NCBI GenBank assembly: GCA_963805715.1 | Contig: CAWDVK010000004.1 | Location: forward strand, 186,001 to 250,000 | Length of the DNA stretch: 64,000 bases | Direction: 5' to 3' | Source of the DNA: CAWDVK01 sp963805715 | Lineage (GTDB): Bacteria > Actinomycetota > Actinomycetes > Streptosporangiales > Streptosporangiaceae | Shown: positions 17,612 to 26,518 of the stretch, piece by piece | How the letters are laid out: every line of letters starts with the position of its first letter | Position numbering within the stretch: the stretch's first letter is position 1 | The notes under the pieces: generated by a model | Databases searched by the model: none | What the model saw: the letters and a program-made list of their open reading frames with translations, nothing else | Told to the model about the DNA's origin: nothing | Program-made: the position numbers and the translations under genes

Positions 17612-18727
17612 CTACGTGCCGCCCCGAGCGAAGATCACGGCATCGCCGCCGCTGTGAGTGAGGAAGCCGCCGCTCGCCCAGAGCGAGTCGGTGCCGGGAA
17701 CGAGCGCGATGTCGCTGACGCCATTTCCCAGGCCGTGGTCGACCGTGGTCCAGGCGTGGCCGCCGGACCAGTACAGGTGCAGGAACATCGCGCCGATGCG
17801 CTGGCCGCCGGTGGTCGCGGTAATCCAGGCGCCGCCGTGGCCGTCGGATGCCAGCCAGGCCCCGACGTGCACCGGCAGGATGAAGGCCCGCCACCAGCTG
17901 CCGTTCCAGTGCGCCACGACCAGGGGGCCGACACCGCGGCGGGCTGGCAGGTTGCCGGCCACCCAGACGCTGCGGGCGGAAACGGCCAGCACGTCGTGCA
18001 GGCGGGCGCCGGCCAGCTCAGGCACCGTTCGCACGCGCGCCCAGGCTCGGCCGTCGAAGTGCTCGACGAAGCTGCCGCGTGCGGTGCCGCCGATCGCCCA
18101 GATATCGCGCCAGTTCACGGCGCTCGCCCGGTAGATGCCGGCGTCCGGCCCGGTCACCGCCAGCCACCTGCCGTGTTCCAGGTGCCATGTGCCCAGGCCG
18201 GGACCGCCGGCCGGCGACGTGCCGAAGACCCAGACATCCAGCGGGCTGACGGCGGTGACCCCGGTCAGCGCGCCCTGGCTGCTCCACCGGCGGGCGACCG
18301 TCCAGCGCGCCCCGTCCCAGTGCAGCAGGTAGCCGCCGTAGTAGCTGGCAGCCCAGATGTCCTTGCTGGTCGGCGCGCTTGCGACGCTGATGAAGTCATC
18401 GAGGCCGGGCGGCAGCGGGACTCGCTGCCAGCTCCGGCCATCCCAGCGCAGCGCCACCGGCGCGCTGGGCCCGCCGGGATTAGTGCCGCCGAACGCCCAG
18501 GCCTCAGCCGGACCCGATGCCACCACGGCGGCAAAGCCTGAGGCATTACCGGCCGGCCCGTAGTGCGCCGTGACGCCGATGCGCCAGGCATCAGGGGAGA
18601 CCCGGGCAGCATGGGCAGGGCGAGCGGCATGAGCCGCGTGAGCGGATGCTGGCGGCGGTGCCAGGGCCAGTGCGAGCACGGACGCTGCCCAGGCCACGGC
18701 GACGGCCATGCCAAGGTTCCTGGGCAT
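17612..18727 (-). CDS. Secreted WxxxG-repeat (beta-propeller-like) protein; 3' end possibly frameshifted
   Basis: A 371-residue exported protein. A signal peptide (residues 1-30, ending PPPASAHA) is followed by about seven repeats with a W(x)GxxxW or IWA(x)G core: DIWAASYYGG, DVWVFGTSPAGG, DIWAIGGTARG, SVWVAGNLPA. These are the blades of a propeller-like fold seen in many actinobacterial secreted proteins of unknown function. After the stop at 17612 another frame continues AAPPAPDPP, then LLAAGSS, then TAIWAYGRVR to 17493, which looks like one more blade. Adding one base near 17620-17635 would join it. ATG at 18727. Confidence 0.6.
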   Translation of the reverse strand: MPRNLGMAVAVAWAASVLALALAPPPASAHAAHAARPAHAARVSPDAWRIGVTAHYGPAGNASGFAAVVASGPAEAWAFGGTNPGGPSAPVALRWDGRSWQRVPLPPGLDDFISVASAPTSKDIWAASYYGGYLLHWDGARWTVARRWSSQGALTGVTAVSPLDVWVFGTSPAGGPGLGTWHLEHGRWLAVTGPDAGIYRASAVNWRDIWAIGGTARGSFVEHFDGRAWARVRTVPELAGARLHDVLAVSARSVWVAGNLPARRGVGPLVVAHWNGSWWRAFILPVHVGAWLASDGHGGAWITATTGGQRIGAMFLHLYWSGGHAWTTVDHGLGNGVSDIALVPGTDSLWASGGFLTHSGGDAVIFARGGT

Positions 18728-18967
18728 CTGGGTACTCCGGTCGGCGCTGCGGGCACGGTCCCTGGCGGGCGGGCCCTGATCCACGCTAAGGCTTTCACAA
18801 TGAAACGGCAAAGGAGGCTTTACCCGGGAAACCGCTGCGCTGCGCGCTGCCCGCCGCCGCCATGGCCGCCGCCAGCAAGCCCGGCTGGCTGCAGGGCGGC
18901 CTCCGCGCCGCGGCTTTCGCGCGGCGGCGGTGCCGCCTGTGGCAGGCTGGGACGCGGAGGTGGCCAC

Positions 18968-19840
18968 GTGCAGATCGGACTGCAGATCCCTGATTTCACC
19001 CGCCCGGCGGCCGAGCGAGGCCTCAGCGCAGACCTGGCCACGGTGGCCAGGACAGCTGACCAGGCGGGCTTCGGGTTCATCGCGCTGATGGACCACTTCT
19101 TCCAGATCAACATGATCGGACCGCCCGAGCACGACATGCTCGAGGCCTACACGACCCTGGGCTACCTGGCCGGGCTTACCTCGCGGGCCAGGCTGATGAC
19201 CCTGGTGACCGGCGCGGTCTACCGGTATCCGGGCGTGCTGGCGAAGATCGTGACGACGCTCGACGTGCTATCCGGCGGTCGTGCCTGGCTGGGCGTCGGC
19301 GCGGCCTGGAACGAGGAGGAGGCCCGCGGCCTCGGCATCCCGTTCCCGCCGGTTGCCGAGCGATTCGAGCGGCTGGAGGAGACGCTGCAGATCTGCCGGC
19401 AGATGTGGAGCGGCGACGAGTCCCCGTACCGCGGCAAGCACTACCAGCTGGAGCGGCCGCTGAACCATCCGGCGGCTGTCTCGCAGCCGCATCCGCCGAT
19501 CATGATCGGCGGATCGGGCGAGCGCAAGACGCTGCGCCTGGTCGCGCGGTACGCCCAGGCCTGCAACCTCTTCCCCGGCCCCGATCTCGGCCGCAAGCTG
19601 GACGTGCTCCGCGGGCACTGTGACGCAGAGGGCCGCGACTATGACGAGATACTCAAGACGTGCTACTTCATCTTTGACGTCGGCGAGAAGGGCGAGAAGG
19701 CGGCCGAGGTCGTCGATCAGCTCGGCCGCCTCGCGGAGATGGGCTTCGGCGCGGCGATCGGCGCGGTCGCGAATGTCTGGAGCGTGCGGCCGCTCGAGGT
19801 CATCGGGGAGCACGTGATCCCGGCGGTTGCCCGGATGTGA
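18968..19840 (+). CDS. LLM-class F420-dependent oxidoreductase
   Basis: A 290-residue luciferase-like flavin/F420 family protein: MQIGLQIPDFTRPAAERGL at the start, ALMDHFFQI, RYPGVLAKIVTTLDVLSGGR, LGVGAAWNEEEARGLGIPFP and PPIMIGGSGERKTLRLVARY. In actinobacteria this subclass uses reduced F420 to reduce or oxidise small molecules. The substrate is unknown. GTG at 18968 has GGAGG seven bases upstream. It converges with another F420-type gene (19858-20279). Confidence 0.88.
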   Translation: MQIGLQIPDFTRPAAERGLSADLATVARTADQAGFGFIALMDHFFQINMIGPPEHDMLEAYTTLGYLAGLTSRARLMTLVTGAVYRYPGVLAKIVTTLDVLSGGRAWLGVGAAWNEEEARGLGIPFPPVAERFERLEETLQICRQMWSGDESPYRGKHYQLERPLNHPAAVSQPHPPIMIGGSGERKTLRLVARYAQACNLFPGPDLGRKLDVLRGHCDAEGRDYDEILKTCYFIFDVGEKGEKAAEVVDQLGRLAEMGFGAAIGAVANVWSVRPLEVIGEHVIPAVARM

Positions 19841-19857
19841 CGGGTCGCCGGCGGCGC

Positions 19858-20279
19858 TTACCCCGAGGCTGCCCAGCCGGCCCAGCTGGTGATGGTGACG
19901 GCGATGAGCGGCCCGCGCGGTGGCTGCTGCCGGTACTGCGGATAGCGGCTGGCCAGCAGCGCCGCGGGGCCGGCCATCGCGTCCGGCTCGTCGGTGACCG
20001 CGGCGGTGCCGTCAGCGCGGACCCACCAGAGCCGGCCCAGTCCTCGGCGTAGTAGTCAGCCAGCACCGACACGCGCGGCTGCGCGCGGATATTGGCCAGC
20101 CGCCGCAGCGCCGTGGTGGCCTTCGGCTTCTGATCGACCGCCGTGTACAGCACGTCCCCGGACAGGACGAAGGTCACGGGGACCAGATGCGGCGCGCCGC
20201 CGGCCGTGACCGTCGCCAGCCGGGCCACGCGTGCCCCGGCCAGGAGCCTGCGCGCCGCCGGTACGGTCAGCCGCGGCAC
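19858..20279 (-). CDS. PPOX-class F420-dependent (pyridoxamine-oxidase-like) protein; apparent -1 frameshift near 20031
   Basis: The first half (GARVARLATVTAGGAPHLVP, then YTAVDQKPKATTALRRLANI, then DYYAEDWAG) matches the small split-barrel F420 proteins such as Rv1155. The second half is in another frame: LWWVRADGTAAVTDEPDAM, then SRYPQYRQQPPRGPLIAVTI and the stop at 19858. Restoring one C on the + strand in AGAGCCGGCCC (so the coding strand reads GCCGGGCTC) gives DWAGLWWVRADG and 140 residues, the normal family length. Most likely a sequence error. It starts 2 bases after the stop of the DAHP synthase, so it is the second gene of that transcript. Confidence 0.75.
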
Positions 20280-20281
20280 GG

Positions 20282-21328
20282 CTACCCGGCGTGCGCCGGC
20301 TGCAGCGCGGGCGTCAGGGTCTTGCCGACCAGCTGCGGCAGCCGGGCCGCCGCCGCAGCGAGCTGGCGCATGTCATCGCCGGTGAGTGCCTGATCGCCAT
20401 CGCACATGGCAGTCGCCGGCTGCGGGTGGACATCGACGATGATCCCGTCGGCGCCGACGGCGATCGCCGCGCGGCTGAGCGGGAGCACCAGGTCGCGACG
20501 GCCGCCGGAGTGCGACGGATCGACGATCACCGGCAGGTGCGAGAGCCGCTGCGCGACCGGGACCGCGCTGATGTCCAGAGTGTTGCGGGTGGCCGTCTCG
20601 AACGTCCTGATACCGCGCTCGCACAAGACGATGTCGAGGTTGCCGCGCTGCGCGATGTACTCGGCGGCCATCAGCCATTCCTCGATAGTCGCGTTCATCC
20701 CGCGCTTGAGCAGGACTGGCTTGGCCGCCGATCCCACGGCCTGCAGCAGGGTGAAGTTCTGCATGCTGCGCGTCCCCACCTGCAGCATGTCGGCGTAGGA
20801 CGACACCAGGTCGACCGATGCCGGGTCAATGACCTCGGTGACCACGGGCAGGCCCGTTTCGGCGCGCACCTCGGCCAGGATCTTCAGGCCGGTCTCGCCC
20901 AGGCCCTGGAAGGCGTAGGGCGAGGTGCGCGGCTTGAAGGCCCCCCCGCGGAGCAGTGCGGCCCCGGCCGCCTGCGCCATCCGCGCGGCGGTCAGCGTCT
21001 GCTCGGGGGTCTCCACCGTGCACGGGCCGGCAATGACCGTGAAGGTGTCCGGGCCGATCGGCACCCCGCCGACCGTGATCACCGATCTGTTGGCATGATG
21101 CTCGCGGCTGACCAGCTTGTACGGGACTGAAATCCGCACGACGTCGCTCACGCCCTGCTGGCTGCGCAGGTTCAGCGCGCCGAACTGCTCCACATCTCCG
21201 ACCAGCCCGATGATCGTGCGGGATACCCCGCGGCTCACGAAAGCGTCACCGCCGGCGGCGCTCACCAGCCCGACGATCGCGTCAATATCGGCTTGCGTGG
21301 CCTCGGGGGCCATCACCACCACCATCAT
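20282..21328 (-). CDS. aroF: 3-deoxy-7-phosphoheptulonate (DAHP) synthase, AroG/AroA family with N-terminal regulatory domain
   Basis: A 348-residue type I beta DAHP synthase. The first 85 residues are an ACT-like regulatory domain. The barrel has VIAGPCTVETPEQ, RGGAFKPRTSPYAFQGLG, GTRSMQNFTLL, LLKRGMNATIEEWLMAAEYI and DPSHSGGRR. It condenses PEP with erythrose-4-phosphate, the entry step to aromatic amino acids. Two consecutive ATGs (21328 and 21325) follow GGGAGG; the second has better spacing. Upstream lie an aromatic-rich leader ORF and a terminator hairpin, so expression is probably attenuated by charged aromatic tRNAs. Confidence 0.9.
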   Translation of the reverse strand: MMVVVMAPEATQADIDAIVGLVSAAGGDAFVSRGVSRTIIGLVGDVEQFGALNLRSQQGVSDVVRISVPYKLVSREHHANRSVITVGGVPIGPDTFTVIAGPCTVETPEQTLTAARMAQAAGAALLRGGAFKPRTSPYAFQGLGETGLKILAEVRAETGLPVVTEVIDPASVDLVSSYADMLQVGTRSMQNFTLLQAVGSAAKPVLLKRGMNATIEEWLMAAEYIAQRGNLDIVLCERGIRTFETATRNTLDISAVPVAQRLSHLPVIVDPSHSGGRRDLVLPLSRAAIAVGADGIIVDVHPQPATAMCDGDQALTGDDMRQLAAAAARLPQLVGKTLTPALQPAHAG

Positions 21329-21353
21329 GTCCTCCCTGTCTCCATCATGACGA

Positions 21354-21384
21354 AAAGCCCCGGGCCACTGTGGCCCGGGGCTTT
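21354..21384 (-). terminator. Attenuator terminator hairpin before the DAHP synthase gene
   Basis: A 14-bp perfect inverted repeat (21354-21367 with 21371-21384, three-base loop) lies between the leader ORF and aroF. Read on the minus strand it is GGGAAAGCCCCGGGCCACAG..., ending in CTTTTCG, a GC stem with a short T run. Its place 26 bases before the aroF start and 17 bases after the leader stop is that of an attenuator. Confidence 0.75.
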
Positions 21385-21400
21385 CCCTAAGTCGCTTGCG

Positions 21401-21475
21401 TCAGCGCAGAGTCTGGCGGGCGACCGTCCAGGGGCCGGGCCGGTAGCCGAACGCAAACCAGTACACGCGCTGCAC
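21401..21475 (-). CDS. Aromatic-rich leader peptide of the DAHP synthase attenuator
   Basis: A 24-codon ORF from GTG at 21475 to TGA at 21401 reads VQRVYWFAFGYRPGPW, then TVARQTLR. Tyr, Trp and Phe codons are packed together: 6 of the first 16 residues. It ends 17 bases before a terminator hairpin that precedes the aroF gene. This is the design of ribosome-mediated attenuation, where stalling at aromatic codons blocks terminator formation. A TAGGCT box seven bases before the GTG (21483-21488) would put the transcription start at or near the first base, so translation may be leaderless. No ribosome site is visible. Confidence 0.65.
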   Translation of the reverse strand: MQRVYWFAFGYRPGPWTVARQTLR

Positions 21476-21482
21476 GAGGGGT

Positions 21483-21488
21483 AGCCTA
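21483..21488 (-). promoter_or_regulatory. Candidate -10 box for the leaderless aroF leader
   Basis: On the minus strand TAGGCT is followed by ACCCCTC and then the GTG of the leader peptide. This spacing matches transcripts that begin at the start codon. I see no good -35 box. Confidence 0.4.
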
Positions 21489-21631
21489 GCGCATCCGGCC
21501 GGCCTCGCATCCGCGGTGGGCGCAGGTAAGCGCCAGGCCGGGGGATGGCAAGATAGCTGCACTCGCGGGGTGTTAGGTCGTCGCGTGGCCAGCAGGCGGC
21601 GTGAACGGGAGAAGGGGCAGGCAGCCGGACA

Positions 21632-22456
21632 ATGATGCAGCCGGAAACGGATGCGCGTGCGGTCGGCGGCTTCGGGCCAGCCGTTGCGCCTGACGAGTAC
21701 GGGCCTGGCGCCCGGCTGATCAGCGCACGGGCGGCTGATGCTCACCCGGCGGGGGGCGCGGCGCCCGGCTCCGGCGAAGGCGGCCAGCCAGGCGGCACCG
21801 GCACCGCGGACGCGGCCAGCGAGCAGGCCAGCGGCGAGATGGCGGCGGCATGCGACGCGCAGTCGCTGGTCCTGCCGCCGGGCCAGTACATCCCGCGGAA
21901 GCTGCCGGTGCTGCATTACGGTCCCGTCCCGGCCTTCCATCCGGACACCTGGGATCTGCGGATCTTCGGCGCCACCGAGTCCGGTGCGCCGCATCAGTGG
22001 AACTGGAGCCAGGTCAGCTCGATGCCGCGGCGCGAGCTTGTCGCCGACCTGCACTGCGTGACGAAGTTCACTGTCCCCGCCATCCGCTGGGCGGGCATCC
22101 CCGCCACCGACCTGCTGGCGCTCGCGCCGCCTGATCCCGCGGTCACGCACGTGATGATCTGGGCTGACTACGGCTACAGCGCGAACGTGCGGATCGGGGA
22201 CTTTGCCGCTGACGACGCGCTGCTGGCGACGCACCGCGATGGCGGCGCGCTGACCCCGGAGCACGGATACCCGCTGCGGCTGGTGCTGCCGGGCCTGTAC
22301 GCGTGGAAGAGCGTCAAGTGGGTGCGGGCCATCGAGTACCTGACCAGGGATCGCCGCGGCTTCTGGGAGGAGCGCGGCTATCACAACCGGGCGGACCCGT
22401 GGCGCGAGCAGCGTTACTCCTATCAGGAGCAGCCCGGCGAGGGCCCGCCGCCCTGA
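21632..22456 (+). CDS. Sulfite-oxidase-like molybdopterin oxidoreductase
   Basis: A 274-residue protein. After about 70 low-complexity residues it shows the SUOX/MsrP-type molybdopterin fold: PRKLPVLHYGPVPAFHPDTW, the molybdenum-ligand Cys in DLHCVTKFTVP, WAGIPATDLLALA, WADYGYSANVRIGDF, HGYPLRLVLPGLYAWKSVKW and FWEERGYHNRADPW. The physiological substrate is unknown; it lacks a heme or C-terminal dimer domain and any export signal, so it is likely cytosolic. ATG at 21632 is preceded by GAGAAGGGG. The 3' end converges with and overlaps the endonuclease IV gene by 34 bases, inside a 24-bp repeat. Confidence 0.85.
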   Translation: MMQPETDARAVGGFGPAVAPDEYGPGARLISARAADAHPAGGAAPGSGEGGQPGGTGTADAASEQASGEMAAACDAQSLVLPPGQYIPRKLPVLHYGPVPAFHPDTWDLRIFGATESGAPHQWNWSQVSSMPRRELVADLHCVTKFTVPAIRWAGIPATDLLALAPPDPAVTHVMIWADYGYSANVRIGDFAADDALLATHRDGGALTPEHGYPLRLVLPGLYAWKSVKWVRAIEYLTRDRRGFWEERGYHNRADPWREQRYSYQEQPGEGPPP

Positions 22457-23433
22457 CCGGCCGGGCGCCCGCCGCCCTGACCGGCCGGGCGCCCGCCGCC
22501 CTGACCGGCCGGGCGCCCGCGACCCCGGCGGGGCCGCGGGCCGGCGAGATTAGCCGTCTCCCGCAGCTCACGCAGGGCCGCGATGTCGGCGGCCTGACCG
22601 GCCGCACCGCCAGGAGTCTCGACCACGAAGGCCGCCCCGTCGGTCGCCGGGTGGCTCAGCAGGCTGGCGAACGCGGCCGTGCCGATCTGGCCCTGGCCGA
22701 TGGCCGCGTGACGGTCCCGCGTCGAGCCGCAGCAGTCCCGTGAGTCGTTGGCATGCACGAGCCGGAGCCGCCCGGCCGCGAGCGCATCGAGCTCGGCCAG
22801 CACGATGGCCGGCCCGGCCGGGCCGGCCAGGTCATGCCCGGCGGCGAACAGATGACAGGTGTCGAGGCAGATTCCCGCCCGTGGATGCCAGCTCAGCGCG
22901 TCCAGGTACGGGCCCAGGTCGGCGACGAGCGAGCACAGCGCGTTGCCCTGCCCGGCCATCGGCTCCAGCAGCAGATCGGGTGCGTCAGCGCCGATGCCGG
23001 CCAGGATCGGCAGCAGGCATTCCCGTGCCCTGGCCAGGCCGCCGTCGCGGTTGCCGTCGGTCGCCGAGCCGGTGTGCACGACCACGCCGCGCGCGCCGAT
23101 CGCTGCGCCCCTGGCCAGTGAGTGCCGGATTGACCCGGCCGACAGGGCGCGCAGCCGCGGATCCGGAGAGGCCACGTTGACCAGGTACGGAGCGTGCACG
23201 AACACCGGCATCCGAGCCTCAGCCGCCGCCTCCCGCAGCGCCTCTTCCTGCGCCGCCTGCTGCGCGGCGTCGCGCCGGGTCAGCGCCCAGCTGCGCGGGT
23301 TGGCGACGAACACCTGGATGGCCTCGGCGCCGACGGCCGCGGCGTACCGCAGGCTGCCGGACGCGAGCCCGCCCGACGTTGGCGCGTGCGCGCCGATCGG
23401 CCTGCCGCGCAGGCGAGCTGAGCCGTCCGGCAT
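22423..23433 (-). CDS. nfo: Endonuclease IV (AP endonuclease)
   Basis: A 336-residue TIM-barrel AP endonuclease: GAHAPTSGGLASGSLRYA, AIQVFVANPRSW, VHAPYLVNVASPD, GVVVHTGS, LLEPMAGQGNALCS, ICLDTCHLFAAGHD, VHANDSRDCCGSTRDRHAAI and VVETPG supply the His/Asp/Glu residues of the trinuclear zinc site. It cuts DNA at abasic sites in base-excision repair. Residues beyond about 290 are not part of the domain. They consist of Arg/Gly-rich sequence with three copies of GRPAGQGG made by the 24-bp repeat. The gene converges with the SUOX-like gene. Confidence 0.9.
   Translation of the reverse strand: MPDGSARLRGRPIGAHAPTSGGLASGSLRYAAAVGAEAIQVFVANPRSWALTRRDAAQQAAQEEALREAAAEARMPVFVHAPYLVNVASPDPRLRALSAGSIRHSLARGAAIGARGVVVHTGSATDGNRDGGLARARECLLPILAGIGADAPDLLLEPMAGQGNALCSLVADLGPYLDALSWHPRAGICLDTCHLFAAGHDLAGPAGPAIVLAELDALAAGRLRLVHANDSRDCCGSTRDRHAAIGQGQIGTAAFASLLSHPATDGAAFVVETPGGAAGQAADIAALRELRETANLAGPRPRRGRGRPAGQGGGRPAGQGGGRPAGQGGGPSPGCS
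22444..22515. repeat. 24-bp tandem repeat, three perfect copies
   Basis: CCCGCCGCCCTGACCGGCCGGGCG occurs three times back to back (22444-22467, 22468-22491, 22492-22515). It lies over the stop codon of the SUOX-like gene and inside the last codons of nfo, where each copy codes for eight residues. Confidence 0.95.
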
Positions 23434-23439
23434 GAGGCG

Positions 23440-25613
23440 CTAGAACAGCGTGAAGCCGACGTTGATGGTGATCGCGGAGCCGGCCGGCAGCCGCGGGCCG
23501 CTCGGGCTGATGCTGTAGACGCGATTGCCCAGGCCCTGCTTGTTCTCGGTCACCTGGAATCCGGCCTGCTGCAGCACCTGAGCGGCCTGCTGCGCGCCCA
23601 TCCCGATCACGTTGGGCACCGTGACCAGCGGCGGACCGGGCGAGACCCAGACGGTGACGACCTCACCCGCGGCGACGGGCGTGCCCGCGGCCGGCGACTG
23701 CCGGGTGATCGTGCCGCTCGGCTGGCTGCTCCTGGCGTCCTGCACCCAGGTGATCTGGTAGCCGCCCTGCTGCGCGGTGGCCTGGGCGGCGGACACCTGC
23801 TGGCCGACGAAGCTGGGCAGCGGCGGCCCGGAGCTGACGGTGATCTGCACCGGCTTGTTCTTCGGCCACAGCGTGCCCGCCACCGGATTGGTGCTGATCA
23901 CCTCGCCGGCCGGGACGCTCGGGGACACTGCCCCGAGCGGCGTGCCCGGCGTCAGGCCGGCTGCCTTGAGCGTCTGCTCGGCCTGGGCCACCGGCATCCC
24001 GGTCACCTGCGGCACGGTGATCTGCACCGGGCCGAGCGAGGTGACGAGCGTCACCGTGCCGCCGTGCCGCACCCGCGCGCCCGCTGCCGGGTCGCTGCGG
24101 ATGATCTCGCCCTTCGGCACGTTGCTGTGCAGGCGGGCACCGGTGCGGACGGCGAGGCCGAGATTGCTGAGTTCGGTCCGCGCGAGGCTCACCGACATCC
24201 CGGCCACGTCCGGCGTCGTCGTGTACCGCCCGGCGGCGTACCACCAGCCTGACAGGCCGATCACCAGCACCACGGCGAGAGCGGCGGCCAGGTAGGCCAG
24301 CCGGCGGCTGAACAGCCAGCGCTGCAGCCGTGGCTCGCGCGGCCCTCGGTCCGCGCGCCGTGACCGGCGGCGGTAGCCGGCGGGCTCGTCCGGGTCGTCG
24401 ATGTCGATGCCGCCGGCCGGCACGACGATGGTGTGGTTCATGGCCTGGTAGGTGTCCGCCGGCGGCACAGCCGGGGCTCCCAGCAGGCGGTCCGTGAGCG
24501 CTGTCCGGCCAGCCCGGCCGGCGGCCGCCGGGAGGCGGGCGAGCCGGCCGAAGCCGCCGCGGCGGCCGCCGGCGCAGCCTGCGGGCCGCGCGGCCCGGCG
24601 GCCGCGGCGCCCGCGAGCGTGCCGTCAGCGGCGCTGCCTGTCGCGGCATGGGCGGCGCCGCGGCCCGCGCCGCGGGCCGCGCCCGGATCCGCGTCGCCTG
24701 GACTCGCGTCCGCCGGATTCTCGCCGGCCGGCGCGGCATGCTGACCGCGGCCGCGGACCCCGGCCGGCAGCGGCATGCCGCCGCGAACCTCGTGAATGGC
24801 CAGCAGGAAGTGGCTCGCATCGGCCGGCCGCAGGTCCGGGTCGCGGCTGGTCGCGAGCGCTACCAGCGCGTCCAGCGCAGGCGGGAGCCCGGGCACGACG
24901 CTGGACGGCGCCGGCACCACGTCATTGACGTGCTTGTGCGCCACCGCGAGCGGCGTCTCGCCGGTGTGCGGCTGAGTCCCGGTCAGCAGCTCGAACAGCA
25001 TGACGCCGGCCGCGTAGACGTTGGTGCGCGCGTCTGAGGTACTGCTGGAGACCTGCTCGGGAGCCAGGTACGCGGCCGTGCCGATGATCATGCCGGTCTT
25101 GGTGTGGCTCACCCCGGCCAGCGCCCTGGCCAGCCCGAAGTCGGCCACCTTCACCACGTTGCCCCGGCTGAGCAGCACGTTCTCCGGCTTGACGTTGCGG
25201 TGAATGATGCCGGCCTCGTGCGCCGCCGCGAGCCCGGCGAGCACGCCCTCGATGATGTCGAGCGACTCCCTCGGGCTGAGGCGGCCGCGGGAGTTCAGCA
25301 GCTCGCGCAGCGTCTGGCCGGGCACGTACTCCATGGCGATGTAATGCATGTCACCGTCGGAGCCCTGGTCGTAGATGGCCACGACGTGCGGGCTTGACAG
25401 CCGGGCCGCCGAGCGCGCCTCGCTGATGAAGCGGGTGATGAACTCGTGATCGCTGGCCAGCTCCGGGTGCGCGATCTTCACCGCCACCGGGCGATCGAGC
25501 CTGATGTCGCGGCCGAGGTAGACCGTCGCCATCCCGCCGCGTGCCAGCTGGGCCTCGATCAGGTAGCGCCCGTCCAGCAGCTGCCCGGTAGGTGGTGACA
25601 GCGTGGTATCCAT
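23440..25613 (-). CDS. PASTA-domain Ser/Thr protein kinase with Asn at the catalytic position; apparent -1 frameshift near 24510
   Basis: The kinase domain occupies residues 15-275 (GRYLIEAQLARGGMATVYLG, Lys46, Glu65, DFG at 158-160), but the catalytic loop reads HRNVKPEN, with Asn140 where active kinases have Asp. After an Ala/Pro-rich linker, the frame shifts; adding one base at 24500-24530 continues into ALTDRLLGAPAVPP, one membrane helix (YLAAALAVVLVIGLSGWW) and four PASTA repeats, about 724 residues in all. PASTA repeats bind peptidoglycan fragments. Members of this family signal wall growth, and a PknL relative sits in the same region of M. tuberculosis. ATG at 25613. Confidence 0.85.
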
Positions 25614-25757
25614 CGGGAGAAGTTTAAGGGCGGCCACCGTGCGTGCGCGCCCGTAACTGCGCTGCCCGCGTCCCTGCTCACCGGCAGCGACCGGCCGGTC
25701 ACGCCTGATCACGGGCCGGCGGGCACGGTGAGCGGGCGGCGATCAGCCGGGCGGCGG

Positions 25758-26516
25758 TCAGCCGGCCGGGGGTGACGAGGCGAGCGCATGCCGCCGCCGC
25801 GGCACCCGCCCGGCCCGGCGGGCCTGCCGGCCGGCGATGACCGCGCAGCGCATCGCGTCGGCCATCAGCTCGGGGTCGCGGGCCCGCGTCACCGACGTGG
25901 CCAGCAGCACCCCGTCGCAGCCCAGCTCCATCGCGATCGCCGCGTCGCTGGCCGTGCCGATGCCGGCGTCCAGGATGACCGGCACGCCGGCGCTCTCGAC
26001 GATGAGCTCGATGTTGTGCGGGTTCCCGATCCCCAGCCCCGAGCCGATCGGCGAGCCCAGCGGCATGACCGCGGCGCAGCCGGCCTGCTCCAGCCGCCGG
26101 GCCAGCACCGGGTCGTCATTGGCATAGGGGAGCACGGTGAAGCCCTCGGCGGTGAGCTGCTCGGCGGCCGCCAGCAGCTCGATCGGGTCCGGCAGCAGGG
26201 TCCGCTCATCCGCGATGACCTCCAGCTTCACCCAGCTGGTGCCCAGCGCCTCGCGCGCCAGCATCGCCACCCGCACCGCCTCGGCCGCGGTGTAGCAGCC
26301 GGCCGTGTTCGGCAGCACCCGGATCCCGCGGGCCGCCAGCACGTCCAGCACCGAGCCGGGCGAGCCCGGGCTGACCCGGCGCATCGCGACCGTGGTCAGC
26401 TCGGTCCCCGACGCCGCCAGCGCCCGGTCCAGGACGGCCAGGCTGGGCGCCCCGCCGGTGCCCATGATCAGCCGGGAGCTGAATGTCTCCCCGGCGATGA
26501 TAAGCGGATCGTCCAT
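25758..26516 (-). CDS. thiG: Thiazole synthase
   Basis: A 252-residue ThiG. It starts DPLIIAGETFSSRLIMGTGG; the Schiff-base Lys is in SWVKLEVIADERTLLPDP; also present are LPYANDDPVLARRLEQAGC, PLGSPIGSGLGI and VILDAGIGTASDAAIAMELG. It forms the thiazole phosphate of thiamine from deoxyxylulose-5-phosphate, the ThiS thiocarboxylate and glycine imine supplied by ThiO. ATG at 26516 is 2 bases after the thiS stop. The last 25 residues are Arg-rich and not conserved. Third gene of thiO-thiS-thiG. Confidence 0.94.
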   Translation of the reverse strand: MDDPLIIAGETFSSRLIMGTGGAPSLAVLDRALAASGTELTTVAMRRVSPGSPGSVLDVLAARGIRVLPNTAGCYTAAEAVRVAMLAREALGTSWVKLEVIADERTLLPDPIELLAAAEQLTAEGFTVLPYANDDPVLARRLEQAGCAAVMPLGSPIGSGLGIGNPHNIELIVESAGVPVILDAGIGTASDAAIAMELGCDGVLLATSVTRARDPELMADAMRCAVIAGRQARRAGRVPRRRHALASSPPAG

Positions 26517-26518
26517 GG

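Noticed and set aside
22444..22515. CRISPR-like repeats
   Set aside because: The 24-bp copies are directly adjacent with no spacers.
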